Below are positions 1 through 13,500 of a stretch of DNA of 64,000 bases, in pieces. The notes beneath the pieces were generated by a model. It was not told the DNA's origin. It searched no databases and saw only the letters and a program-made list of their open reading frames with translations. The position numbers and the translations under genes are program-made. The stretch lies in assembly GCA_964007475.1 (NCBI GenBank), contig OZ023273.1:138295308-138359307 (forward strand). Reading direction: 5' to 3'. The first letter of the stretch is position 1, and every line of letters starts with the position of its first letter. The DNA comes from Hybos culiciformis. Lineage: Eukaryota; Arthropoda; Insecta; Diptera; Hybotidae.

Positions 1-317
1 TAATTGAAAAAGGGAAAGTTTTAAAATAGAAATATATTTTGGCTTTAAATCAAATATTGATGATTAACTTAAGAAATTTGTGCAGACACCATAAACAAAT
101 GTATAGATAGATTAACGGATTGAATCCAAAAATTCTAATTTGCCCTCATTTTTTTGATGAAGAAAAATATATAGGAAAAAAATAAAAGCATTAAAGTTTG
201 CATAGGGTAATAGTTTATATTATAGCTTTATTATTTTCGATCTTTTAAGAGTTTTCTAAAATGAAATAAAGAAAAAAAAAATGTTTTTGTTAACTAAATT
301 TTTTACTATTTGTATAG

Positions 318-415
318 GTCTTTCTTAATAGTGTTGGAATGAAATACATAAATTCTAAGTTTATCCCAGGCGCGTTAAGTGGAACGAAATGCAGTGAAAA
401 TGTTTTTTCGGATTC
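318..415 (+). CDS. Possible coding exon of an unidentified plus-strand gene
   Basis: A good acceptor (pyrimidine-rich tract ending TATAG at 317) is followed by 98 bases with one open frame and then a GTAAGT donor at 416. The frame reads VFLNSVGMKYINSK followed by FIPGALSGTKCSENVFSDS. The base composition is clearly less AT-rich than the surroundings. I do not recognise the sequence. If the donor is not used, a stop follows one codon later, so this could also be the last exon of a gene entering from the left. There is no second exon nearby to confirm it. Confidence 0.3.
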
Positions 416-2122
416 GTAAGTAGTTAAGTACATAAATATCTGCCAAAATATGTAACTTGGTTTTTCTTTTTGTTGGTATTAAAAAAAATTGTCTGTAACT
501 AATTTAAATTTAAATTACCGAATGAATCACAGAATTTTATAATTTTTATCTATCTATCTTAATTGACTTATACAAATTAAATATTCATATTATTATATTA
601 TTTTTTCCACAAATTTTTTCAAAAACATAAAGATTTTCCGGAAATGTCTGAATTTTTTTTTCTAAGTTTTTGTAAGATTAGTAATTGTGATATCGTATGA
701 TTTAATTTCGGTGTGGTTAAGAAAAACATATATACTTACAACATATTTTTTCAAATTTTTATTTTTTTTTAATATATTTATAATTTAAGCTTTCAAACAC
801 AATATAAATTACCTCAGCTTGTATTATTTACTTAAATATGTTCATATATAAATTTCATTCTATTCTTATTACATCACTTTACTAATTGTATTCTTAGGAA
901 TAATTTGAATTTTTTTTTTGTCTTTATGACAATCTTTATTCAATTAGAAAATTATAGAATGATATAATTTTTTTTTTTACTTGAATTTTTGGAAAAATAA
1001 CTTAATTTAAAAGGCATTTTAACATTTTTTAAAAAATATTTTCATTAACATAAATAGTATTGTACCTAGTTGTTAAAATCCGTAAAGTCTAATCTTTAAA
1101 AAATTGCAGAAATCTTCCCTAACGAGTTTTGAACATAAAATTTACTATTTAATCGTACAAAATATTGATTTTTAGGAAGACTTATACGCATACACTTATG
1201 GGTATGAACAAGATTAATATTTGAAACGTTAAACTATCAAATTCTAAAACATTTCGCTGTTGATTAGTTAAGTGTGAAAAAAAAAAATCACTCAATTTTA
1301 CATCCAAAAATAGGATATAAAATAGATAAAAAAAAATATGTCGTTTATAACCTACATGAAGTTAAATAAAATATTATTATGAATAATAATATTTTGCATT
1401 TGTACCTCCAAATGAAATGCTGTATAAACGTCAAGGTTATTTTTGTTTTTATTTTTATATATTTTTGCATATATAAAAATTATATAATTATCAATTAGGA
1501 GCACGAAAAACAAAAAAAAAAACTTAAATTACTTAGTAGATTTTTTCATTAAAAATTACTTAGATAAATAAATTGATAACTATAATAATATTCATAGCAT
1601 CATTTAAATTTAAGTTCACATTAATTATTTTAATTACAGTTTATAGTAAATTAAAAAAAAAAATAAATTTTTTGTCTGAGATGATTATGTACGTTATAAA
1701 AAATGATAATATTATTGTAAAGGTTTTTGCTTTAAAAAATTATAGTAAAACTGTGAAGGAATCTAATGATGAGTGATAAAAAAAAATTAAAAACTTGTTG
1801 CACATTATCCGAAAACCCTTTTTATTAAAATACGCCAAACAGATATTCGTATGATTCATCAAATCCGATATTGGAAAATCCATTATTATAAAATCTTTAT
1901 TCACTTAAAACAATCGACATGCAGCCTTACTTACGTACCCTATAATTTTAGAAAATTATTATTCGCGGTATTTATCGAAATTTGAAACATAAATTTCATT
2001 ATTAGTGTTCATTTGAACTGTTTTTTTTTTTTTTCAATCTGTTTTGACTAATAAGTTATAACCATAATGATTTCATGTACAACAAAACTATACTGATAAT
2101 TATTATTAAACATTTTTCTTAC

Positions 2123-4488
2123 TTTCTTGAACCAATTTTTTGCAAACTGGTCTGACATTTGGCAATGGACCATTTTGAAAAGTTGAACCATATGGATATG
2201 TGCAATTGCTAAGATTCCAAAATCTTTGTTGTTCACTTATTCTATCCACATCAAATGGATCCTTACAATAATCACTATTACTTGCATCTGAATTGCAACG
2301 CCAGCATCTTAAAATTGCATTGACTGAAAATATAAATATAAAAAAAAAATTTCGTTAATTGATGTTTTTTAATAAAAAAATTAACAGAAAAAAATATTAT
2401 ATGAACAACAATTATTATGTACTAACAACTATATGTAGGTACTTAAAATGTTTATGTAACCCGAGTATATTGGTCACTAAATCAATAAAATTTTAAAATT
2501 TTATTCATTTTTAAAAGCGGTCTTTTTCCTTTTAAATAAATTTATGGGTTTTATTAAAATTTTATTAAATTATATCGCTGTTAACTATTATAGGGGATAG
2601 TTGTTGAATAATTAAAAATTAAAATTTAAATTCCCACCCCATTGTCATTTATATTTCTTATTAAGATTAATTTACCTATACCGATAATGCAGTAAATATA
2701 ATTCGTTTAAAAAATAAATTACACGGGTGCAATATTAGTAATTCTAAAAGGAGTGGTCTACTTGTTGGTTCTATTGACAATTTTTTTTTATTAAATTTTC
2801 TTTATTATTTAAGTTAAAGGTACAGTCTTACTATACATAATTCCAATAAAAATTATCTAAAGATCATTTTCTTTTCTGGGAAAATAGTAACCTGGCCTGA
2901 ATTCATACAGGTTTAATATAAATTTTCCTCAAGGTAGAGCTTACGACTCAAATATTTTAAATTTAATTTACTTAATTCACTTAAGTTCATTTCTATTCGG
3001 TTTAAAAACTTTAAAGATAATTTATTTACTTGCAAATACTTTAACAAATTAAAATATAATCATTTAAGTTACAATCACAAATTTTTAAGAAATGTATTCT
3101 TTGTTACCGTGAAGTTTGAGCATATTTTATCATATTGTTTCACAACAGTACAAATTCTTTTGGGTATATTTTTTTTATATAATTTTTTTTTGTCGCAAAA
3201 ACAAATCAATTGCCATTGAAATATTTGATTTAAGTAATATGATGAAACACACCCACAAAAAATAAATAACCTTTTAAACTTCAATAATAATTCTTACTAT
3301 CAAAATTGATAAATTAGAGAAAATATTATTCTAAGGTTTAAAATTTCTTTTAATTTAAATTTTTTTTTACATTAATTTCATTCTGATATAGTTTTTTTTT
3401 GTCCACATATTTAAAATGTTGTGATAACAAATACAAAATGTTACACACAAATTATTTTTCATATAAATTCATAATAAGAAAAAAAAAAGAAACAGTAAAA
3501 TTAATCAGCACATATTATCAGCACATTTTGGTCACAAAAAAAAAAAACACTCCTACTTCCCACCAATAAATTTCATCATAACAAATGTTGCCTATTTAGG
3601 TACCAGAAATTTTTTATATCTACTTCCATCAAACTTAATTATAACATCTTTTCAAAATAGTTTTTATTCTCCAATGTAATTTTATTTTTTAAAATTGATT
3701 TGAAAAAAAAAAAAATCAGAAATAGGAATAAAAATAAAAGTAAATGGGATTAACTACAAACATTTTTCTATTTCATTTCTGGGTCAAAAAATAAAAACCT
3801 TTTCAGGCTTCAGTGTTAAATAACATAATCTAATGCTATATGCACTTTTTATGAATATGTGGAAATGTTGCCATACTTAAATTAATGCTATATGTCTGGT
3901 TCAACAAAATTAAGACTAAGAATTTAGAATAAGAAAGCCTTTTAATAGGTCACAAGCCAAACTATTTAGTTTATTTGGAATTTAATAAGAGTTAGGAAAT
4001 ATTTAAACACAGAAAAGCATATATTATGTTTTTTTTTTTCACGAACTTTTCATTCCTTTACAATTGCGTAGTTATTTTTTTTTTAATATTTAAGTTTAAG
4101 CTGTTTTAAGATATTATTGTAAACATTATTTGAATAAATTATAGTAAAATTCTTATTGGGCATAAGGTTTGATACCAAATACCAAATCAAAATAAAATTG
4201 AAAATGAAAACAATTATGGGAATACTAAAAAATTGTTTCACATTTGTCATTTCAGGGATAAATTTTATTAAACATAGCCAATCTGAATAAATATCAATTA
4301 TATATTTTTTGTTTCTACTTATTCTAATGATAAATTTACATAATCAATGAAATTTACACAAATTAATATATTATTTCCCATATTGTTTTGTTTTTTACAT
4401 TAAAATGGTAATTAAAATGAAACTATCTATAATATATCAACAATAAGTGACATAGTAAAATTATTTGTAACAATCATTACTCACATTA

Positions 4489-4549
<61 letters not shown>

Positions 4550-7500
4550 CCAGTGCGCTCATTTTTTCATACAAACTTTAAAATCATTTTTGGTACACAA
4601 TCCGACATCTTATTATTTATATAGTGAACCAATATAGTGTTTGAGCGGAGCTATAACAAAGGTCACATACAAGGCAGTTTATGGCAGACCACGTTATAAT
4701 GAAAACTACAAACAAACCACGTACCTGTTAGAAAAGGAAATCTCGTAAAAAAGAATGATTATTAGTAATAATTTCTACAAATATTTAATTTCTATGAGAC
4801 AAAATACAAGTTACTGAACTAATTCAAGTGGATCAAAAAAAGAACAATTGGTTACCCATCTAGCATTAACCAATACAGTTATTGTAGCTAGTTTTTTGAC
4901 ACTAATTAGCTCTTGAACGGATTAAGTGTTAGGAATATAATATTATTATAACAGTTATACCATTTCAGCATAATATATTTATAATTAGTCATAAATTTAA
5001 ACAAAATTAAATTATTATTGTTGTCAGTCGATTTATGTAAACTTGAATAAGGTCAATAAGATAATATACTCAAAGATTTTGTTAATAATATAAGCAATTC
5101 ATATAAAATAATAGTGACTGTAACAAAATTATGTCTGCATTAAATTATCATTTCATAAGTTAAAAAAAATTCCAAGAAATAATTTTATAAATATTTATTT
5201 TATACACTATCAATCACATAAAATAATGTACTTTAACTATTTAATATACCTACCCTAATGTAGATAATAATAGGAAAATTTTTAAACAGAGATTATTCAT
5301 ACATTATTTTAGGAATTCTAAAAATTATCGATAATATATTTATGTTGAGTTCTTTAAATTATAATTTCAAATTATTAGCAGAACATTAACCAGAATCAAT
5401 AAGAAAAATAAATATTTAATAATTAATACAAATAATAAAAAAAAAACATATGATTTAGTCATCATCAATATTAACAGATATGATATTGATAAAAATAGCT
5501 ATTTTATAAGAAAATTGAAATCTCACATCATCAAGTGTAAAAATTTCAACAATAAAATATTAAATATACTTAAAAAAAAAAAAATTTTTAAGACGCAATA
5601 AAAAACTTGTTTTATTCATTTTGAATAATATTTCTTACAGAAATTTAAAATTTTAGAATAATTTTACAATCAAATAGATCATGATATTTTATTACATCAT
5701 TGATAAAATTGATTAAATTGTTCATTTTTATTTTAAATAAATCATAAACCAATAATATGTAATAATAAAATTATACAAAAATATAATCTTATAATAATAT
5801 ATCGTAATTGATATGAATATAAGTACAATGTGCACATAAGTTCAATAGTAACCTTATAGTACGTAAAAGTACAAACATTTTAGGAACAAAAAAATTCAAT
5901 AAATGTGTAGATAAGTTTTTTACTTCAAAAAAAATTAATAATATTAAAGTTTGTCAATAAAATTATTCTTAAAATTCTTAAAATTGAAAAAAAAAAAAAC
6001 ATAAAATGCATGCAACAATAAAAGTTACCCATCTATATAGTTAAGTATACAATGATGAATCATTTCATATTTTAATTAAAATAATAATTAAATTTTTGCT
6101 GACAAGAATATTTATTGAAATTATTATTGCGATTGTTTTAAGCCCGTAAATTTGTTATTATGAAAAAAAAATTTATATTAATAATTATTAAAGCAATAAT
6201 AATGAGGAAATAAATCTTTATTACAAAATTTTATTTAGAAGAAATTTTAAATTAATTTTTCAATCTTTCTGAGATAAGGAATTGTGATTACTCTTTACTG
6301 AGCATTTGCAATTTATTCTTAATATCCACAATTCTGTATAATGATTTATAAATTTTACGTATAAATTTAAGAAAGCTTCTTATTTAAAAATATCCATTTT
6401 TTACTAACTTAAAGATTTCATACTTAAAAATCCATTACTAATTATAAAATTAATTAAAAGTTTGTTTTCTACAAGTTATAGAAGTCATTGCATTTAAGAT
6501 TTTTATGCGCAAAATGTTTTATTACTTGGAAGCAAAAATATTAAAATTAAATGACATACATTTTTTTGTGTCTTACTAAAACATTTATAAAAATAATGTT
6601 GTAAAAATAAATGACCTTTATATTTTGAAAATAAAATTAAAATATATTTATTTTTGAATTTCAAATTATTTTCATATTTTTGTTTTTTTTTTTTGTTTTT
6701 ACAGCTTTTCACACTTCAACTTTTCCTAGCCTTATTTGATTCTGGAAAATTATATGTTCGCGAATCAAATTCAGCCCTATAGTAATTTGTTGCCTTTATA
6801 AAGTTAGATAGCGCAAATTCAAAAATTCTGATTTCATAATCATATGCATATGTATAGTACACATCTATTACACGTTAGAAAGTAAATAAAATTAAATTAC
6901 TTAAATTTATGAAAAACAAACTATTCTATGTTTATAAATATATTTTCATTATAAACATTTAATCATTGCATCAAGGATTTTAGCAAATTTATTATAATCT
7001 TTTATTTTCATTTTAGAAACAAATTTTAATTATTATTTAAAAAACAAACTTCAACAACATATTTGTCATCTTCAACAGTTAAAATAACAAAATAGTTATT
7101 TGTTTTGCTGTGAATCGCAATTTTAACATCAAAAACAAAAACTTTAAGCAATGTGAATAATATGTACTAAGTATGTAACGTACATAGTCTATTATATACT
7201 TAGTACTTGCATTAGATATTGCTTAAACAATATAAATAATTGACAAATTTGTTGTTACTATTCTCTAAAAATAAAAAATATACTTTTTATTTTATATTAT
7301 TTTTTTCTTAGATAAAAAATTCTTGAAATGTAAATACTTTTTGAAGTTCAATTTGAATGGATCATTAAGTTTTCCCTTTTCATTTTCTAATGAACATCGC
7401 ATCGAAAGTTTTTGCACGACACAAATTTGTATTTCTTTTTTCCGTATCTGATTAAAAATTTCCAACGTTAAATGGTTATTGCACTGCACTTGTGCATCTA

Positions 7501-10500
7501 TTCATTGTATAAATATGTATAAAATCATTTCTTTTTTGTTTTTTTCCCTTTAAACTGATTTCCCATATACACACTACACTATATTGTTACTCATAAAACA
7601 AATGTTTTTGAGATTAATTTAAAGTGAATTTAATAGCTCAAATACTTTTTTTTTTGTTTTGCATGAAAATTAATTTTATAATTACAATTTATTCCCTTGA
7701 TTTAAAATTGAAATTAATTGTAATAATACAAAAAAAAAATTTCCACTTCATAAATTAGATATGGAATCCGATTTGGAAAGTTTTAATTAAACTTAAATAA
7801 TATTAAATAATTTTCTTTAACTTGTGGAACTTATTATTTTAAAAATCATGTTAATTTGAGTTTTATATACTATTGAAATTTAGCATATTAACAACTCATT
7901 GTATATGTAATGCTGCATATTTATGATTATGAAAATTTTCATTAGTTTACTTAATCTCTTTGCTGAAAAATTGATTAGAAAAAGCAATAAATTTTATGAC
8001 TTAATTCATAGAAAGAAGAAGATTTAAAAAGGCTTTTATAGTTTCTAGACTATATAAGTTCAATTAGAAGATTTGATGTGATTATTAAATTATACTGTAC
8101 ATTTATAAATTTTATGTTTAGATAGATATAAATCAACAACTATATAATTTTATTTATAGAAAAATTTAAAAAGAAAGTCTCTATTTACAAGTTAATGTTA
8201 TTTTTTATTTAATAAGTAAATTGCAACATATCAATTTCCTTTAAATTTTTTCATCAGTTTCTGGTTCAAAGACCATCAATTTATCTATTTGAAGGTGTTA
8301 AAATAAAGCACTAGATGATAATTATAAATAATTGACAACTTCACGCTAATAACAGAATAAATATTTAACAAAAAAAAAAATTGTATATTACAAAAAAGAC
8401 AATATGTTTCATTTTAACAAGAAAATTAATTGTTCAAAATAAAATAAAAGCTATAATTATATACCTAAATGTGCATAAAATTGTTCAATTTCGCAGTTTG
8501 AAATTCAATTTTTGGAAATTCCATCGTCAAAACCATGTTAGTACACATCTACTATAGTAAATTACATAAAACTTTGTAAATTTTTGTTTGACTTATTTAA
8601 TTCATTGTTAGTCAAATTTATTATTTAAAGAATAAAATCCGAAGTGATTTCATAATTTAGGCAACACAAATTTTAAGCACATCTATTGTGTACTTTTTAT
8701 GACATTATTTTAATAAACATAAACATAAATGTAAATATATATTGTAAAGATAAATATAAATTTCAGATATTCTAAAATATTTACATCCAAGCAATAACCT
8801 TAAAAACGAGAAAACGTTTCTCTAATAAACAATTTTATGATGAGATTTAAAATATTATATAATTAGTCAAAAACCTATTAAAAAGACAATATGGCATTTG
8901 ATGTAAAATAAAATTGGCTGTGTCAAAAAAAAAAAATAACAAAACATCAATTTAAATTTAAATATTAAGTTTTAATATAGATTAAAAAAAAAAAAAATTA
9001 ATTTATTGTTAAAAACTGTATGACATCATCAAAACAACTTTTTTTTTGTAAATTGTTGTAATTTGAAAAACAGTGGAAAAAAGGGCAATGTATATCTGGG
9101 GAATAAAAATTTTTATGCGTGACTATTTATTATGTTTTATGTACAACTTTATTTTTGTTGCAATACTACTGAATATAAAATGTAAATCCAAAATTTATAT
9201 ACATATGTATAGATTATAACATTTGGAATTATTGTATAAAAAATAAACAACATATTTAGTTAATTTATATATTACAAAATTTTACAATAATAAACATGTG
9301 CCAAAAATTTCTATCACATAATAATTGACTATAGATACTAGTATATAAACCAAGGTCGTATTTTAAAAACATTAGGTAGTTAAGAAAATTAACTATTTTT
9401 CGTTAGAGGTATAATAATTTCAACATCGCATCGCTATTCCATCATTACATAATCTTGAATTTTAGAAATTTTAAATTAAAAAAAATAAAAACTTAGGGAT
9501 TTCAATCAAATTATCAAATCACTTTATAATATACTTAAGTAATTGAAGTTCTCAAAACTATTTGAACATCAAAATGTTATTTGAATATGAAAATCTTGAA
9601 AATTTATTAAACTCGATGCCATTAATAATACATAGTTCTACAAAAGCAAAAGACATAATTGACTAAATTAAGTTAATAATGATTAACTTAAATTTGTTCA
9701 AACTTATTTCGATATGATCATAATCTTTTTTAAATCTAAACAGATAGTTATATATGTACGAACGCAAAGTTAAGCTTTTTTATTAAAAACTTGATCCGCA
9801 ATTTTGTTATTAAAATTTTTTTTCCCCCATTTTCTTTAACTATTTCTTTTTCAATTTTTATAATAATAAACTTTCAATAATTCTGTATATATATATTTTT
9901 TTTTTATTCCAAAAAGAAAAAAAAAAAAGAAAAACATAAACATTAAATCTTTGTTATTCTATGGTTTTATATTAAATTATGATACGTGAAAAAGAATGAT
10001 CAGTATGGAAACAAATTGCGCCAAATTCAGTTTATTTTTATTCTTTTTTTTTTGTTCAAATCATTTTTATATAACCTTGGAATAAAACCTGTTTTATTTT
10101 TAACTAATTTTAAAGAAAACCTAATAAATGAGAAATTTAAACTGCATATTTTTTTATTAAGTAAAAAAAAACCAAAATAAAAAATTTTGGCTTCACTGTA
10201 TTTGCATTATGTCACAGATGGTAGACTTTATTAACAAACGCAAAAAAAATATTCTGTATATTATTAACTTTTGAAGAGACTGAATACTACAACAATAACT
10301 TGTTTACTTTTTATTTTTAACTATCTGTTAAAATATTTTGTAATTTAAAAAAAAAACAAGAAAAAATTTAAAGTTTTTAAATTCCTAAATAAACTTCCAG
10401 TGTACATTTTTCATAATAAGAAATGCTAAGAAATAACTTTTTAAATTAATATTCGCTTAGATAATATTATATACAATATACATACACTATGTATTTAGTT

Positions 10501-13500
10501 TTAAATAAAACTTTTCATTCATAAAAATAAAATTAACATAATACTATGTGTATTGTGCACTCTATACACAATGCTTATATTCTAGTTTCGCCCACTATTC
10601 ATATAAATTTTACTTTGTTTAAAAGTTTAAATTTTTATAATATGAATATTCCTAATAATAAATGCCTTAGAGATGTGTCAGTTTTTTTAAAAGGTAAATT
10701 AAATATATGTTTGCTTACGAACAAATATTATTTGTTTTCATTTCCCAATTGCGAAAATTAATAAAAATTACGTCACTGTTTGGTGTGTACATAATAGTTC
10801 TTCTGAAACTATTAAACCCATAGTATTGGACTATCGGTCTTTATTTATTGATCAAGTTTATTAATTTATTCAATCCCGCCAAAAATTTATTATACCTACA
10901 GTTTATCTTAATTATTTATAATAAATTAAAAAATAAAGACATATTTGTAAAAAATTAAAATCTTCAATATTAAGTAAATTTTTTCAGTTATTACGAATAA
11001 ATACCATAAAAAAATTTAATTAAATTGGTCTGGACAAAATGTCAACTGATCATAATTTTTTTACTAAATATTATAAAAAAGATTAAATAATAATTAAAAA
11101 TTTAATAGTTTTAACATTGAAAAGTTATAAAGATCAAAAGTTTCTTAAAAATATTTTATATTTAATTTTCAATTCCATATATTTTCTTCGGATTTGATTC
11201 AGTTGAATGCATCGGTGATTTTAAATTGCTGGATCATACAAACTAACTATTTACTACAAATAAAAATTTCTCTCAATTAATTAAAAAATCAGCGTCAAAT
11301 TTTTTAATAGGATTATTATAATAATATAATAACCTTTAAAAAACCAAAACAAAAAAAAAAACTCTCATCTAGGTCAATTTCAGAATCAATGATGCACTTT
11401 TAAAATATTCTATTAATAACAATAATGATGGTAATATAATATAGTATATAGATAGGAAATAAAGGTTAAATAATTTATTAATCTCAGGTCAAAAGAATTA
11501 TTTTTTTAAAACTCTCTATACAGTTCTGTGGATTCAATATAATTTATTAATTTAACTTGTATTTAAAATTATATAAATTTTTTTTTGTATGACCTAATAA
11601 GAGCTTCAAAAATATTGAAACCTGTATTTTTTGCAAAAATAAGAATCATAAGACAAGAAAATTAACAACGCAGCATGTAAAATTAAATAAAAAAGAAACA
11701 AAATTTAACTTTTTTGATTCCTTTTGTCAAAGCTGCCCTGGAAAACGTATTAGTGTAAAGAAATTTCAAATTATTGAAAGATTTTATGTCGATTATAGTT
11801 CATTATGAGCACGGTTTGTGCGTTGCAATAAAACTGGGTTACGCCCAACTAAGGTATATTACCTCTAAGAAGATTGGAGGCATAAAAACACTCAGCGATT
11901 GTCTTCTATATCTTTTTGGCTGATACCGAAGTTCTTAGTGTAATAAATGAACACTTTTTTTTTAACATAATTTTAGTAGCTAATATTTAATTTGAACAAA
12001 TTTCTGTTAAAATATTAGATATTTGGAAATTAATTGTTCCAGATAAAATATTCTACCTGGTTTAGTCTTTTACTTACAACATTTTATCAAATTTTAGACT
12101 ATTATATTATCAATTTTGAATATTCCTCTTATTTGTACGCTAAATTAACCCTAAGGCTTTTATTCAAAATTAAATAATAATTTTTTTTGAAAATGCGAGT
12201 TGCAGTACGCATTTAATTAATGTTGACAATGCACAAAAATGTTTATTATTATTACAAAAAAAGATAACAAGAACAACAATATAGTGCAATACCCGCTTTT
12301 CAAAAAACTGCATTGTCTGCACACAAGTTTTAATTATTCTATATTGACTCAATTATGTTTTTCTTTAAAAAATAAATAAAATATTCATTTATTATGGTTG
12401 AACCAAATTATTTAAATGTTCTTGGAACTCCCTTCTCTTCAAAACAAAACAAAAAAAAAGTAGCAAATATTCAATCGTTATACATATAAATTGTTTATTG
12501 AAAATTTTATTCGAAAATTAGATAATAATGTCAATCCATCATAATTCAATTTAAGAATTGCATTATGAGAAACTCTTATGTAGAATAAAAATAATAATGT
12601 TTATTTATTTTAAACGACTTATTCGAATGAGATTTGTAAGAAAAAGAGTATACATATTCACACCATAATCATATGAAAATGAGCCCTGCGAATTTAAAGA
12701 AACTTTATCATCGTTACATATAAGAAAACTCAAGTATATTCTAATTTTCATCTAGGTTCTTTGACCTATCACAATTTTACATTAAAGTTTATAATCATAA
12801 TTTTTTTATGCGTGTTTAAAACTTTTCTATTTTTTTTTTATTATTTTCCATTTAAGTCAATATTATTTAATTGTTAGCTTTTGAGGATTTTTTTTTTCAT
12901 TTCCTAGAAGGATTTATGTTGTAGGAAAAAGAATTGCGTGTTGCTATAAAATTTTTCTTAACATAATATACCATGCTCAGTGAACCCTATTTTATTTATA
13001 TTACTTTTTTACGACGTTATTATGTTGCATGTTTAATAATATTTTTGGAGCATTATGAATGAGTTATAATAATAATTCTAAATATTATCTTATGTACATT
13101 ATATTTATATTATTTTTAGTTAATATTTATTAATATAAAATTATTGCGCCTTTTTCTTTTTATAACGAAAGTGTATTTTTAAAAATGATTTTCTTGCTAA
13201 AGAAAATGCAATTTTTTCTATTTCTGAAATGCAATATCAAATTTCTGTTCTAATTTCTGTATGTACTTTATTATATAAATATATATAAATATATAATATA
13301 GTCTATAATAGAAAATATGTATAGTAAAAAATCGAATTTAATTTCACATATTTAGTTTTGTTTTTTAATTTCAGTCGTCCCATCGTGATTTTCGTTTATA
13401 TCAACCTATGTACAATGTACAGTAAATTTCCATACATATTTTTGATGATATATTAATATTTCATTGCGATTAAGACAACTTTAGGTATACCTTATGCGAC

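Noticed and set aside
1082..1130. The missing last exon of the Ly6-like gene (minus strand REDFCN)
   Set aside because: The Asp-x-Cys-Asn match is attractive, but a stop lies a few codons upstream in frame and no acceptor gives the right phase.
1740..1903. Alternative third exon of the Ly6-like gene
   Set aside because: Phase fits and it contains MCNK, but only two cysteines are present and the acceptor is poor; mentioned only as a candidate.
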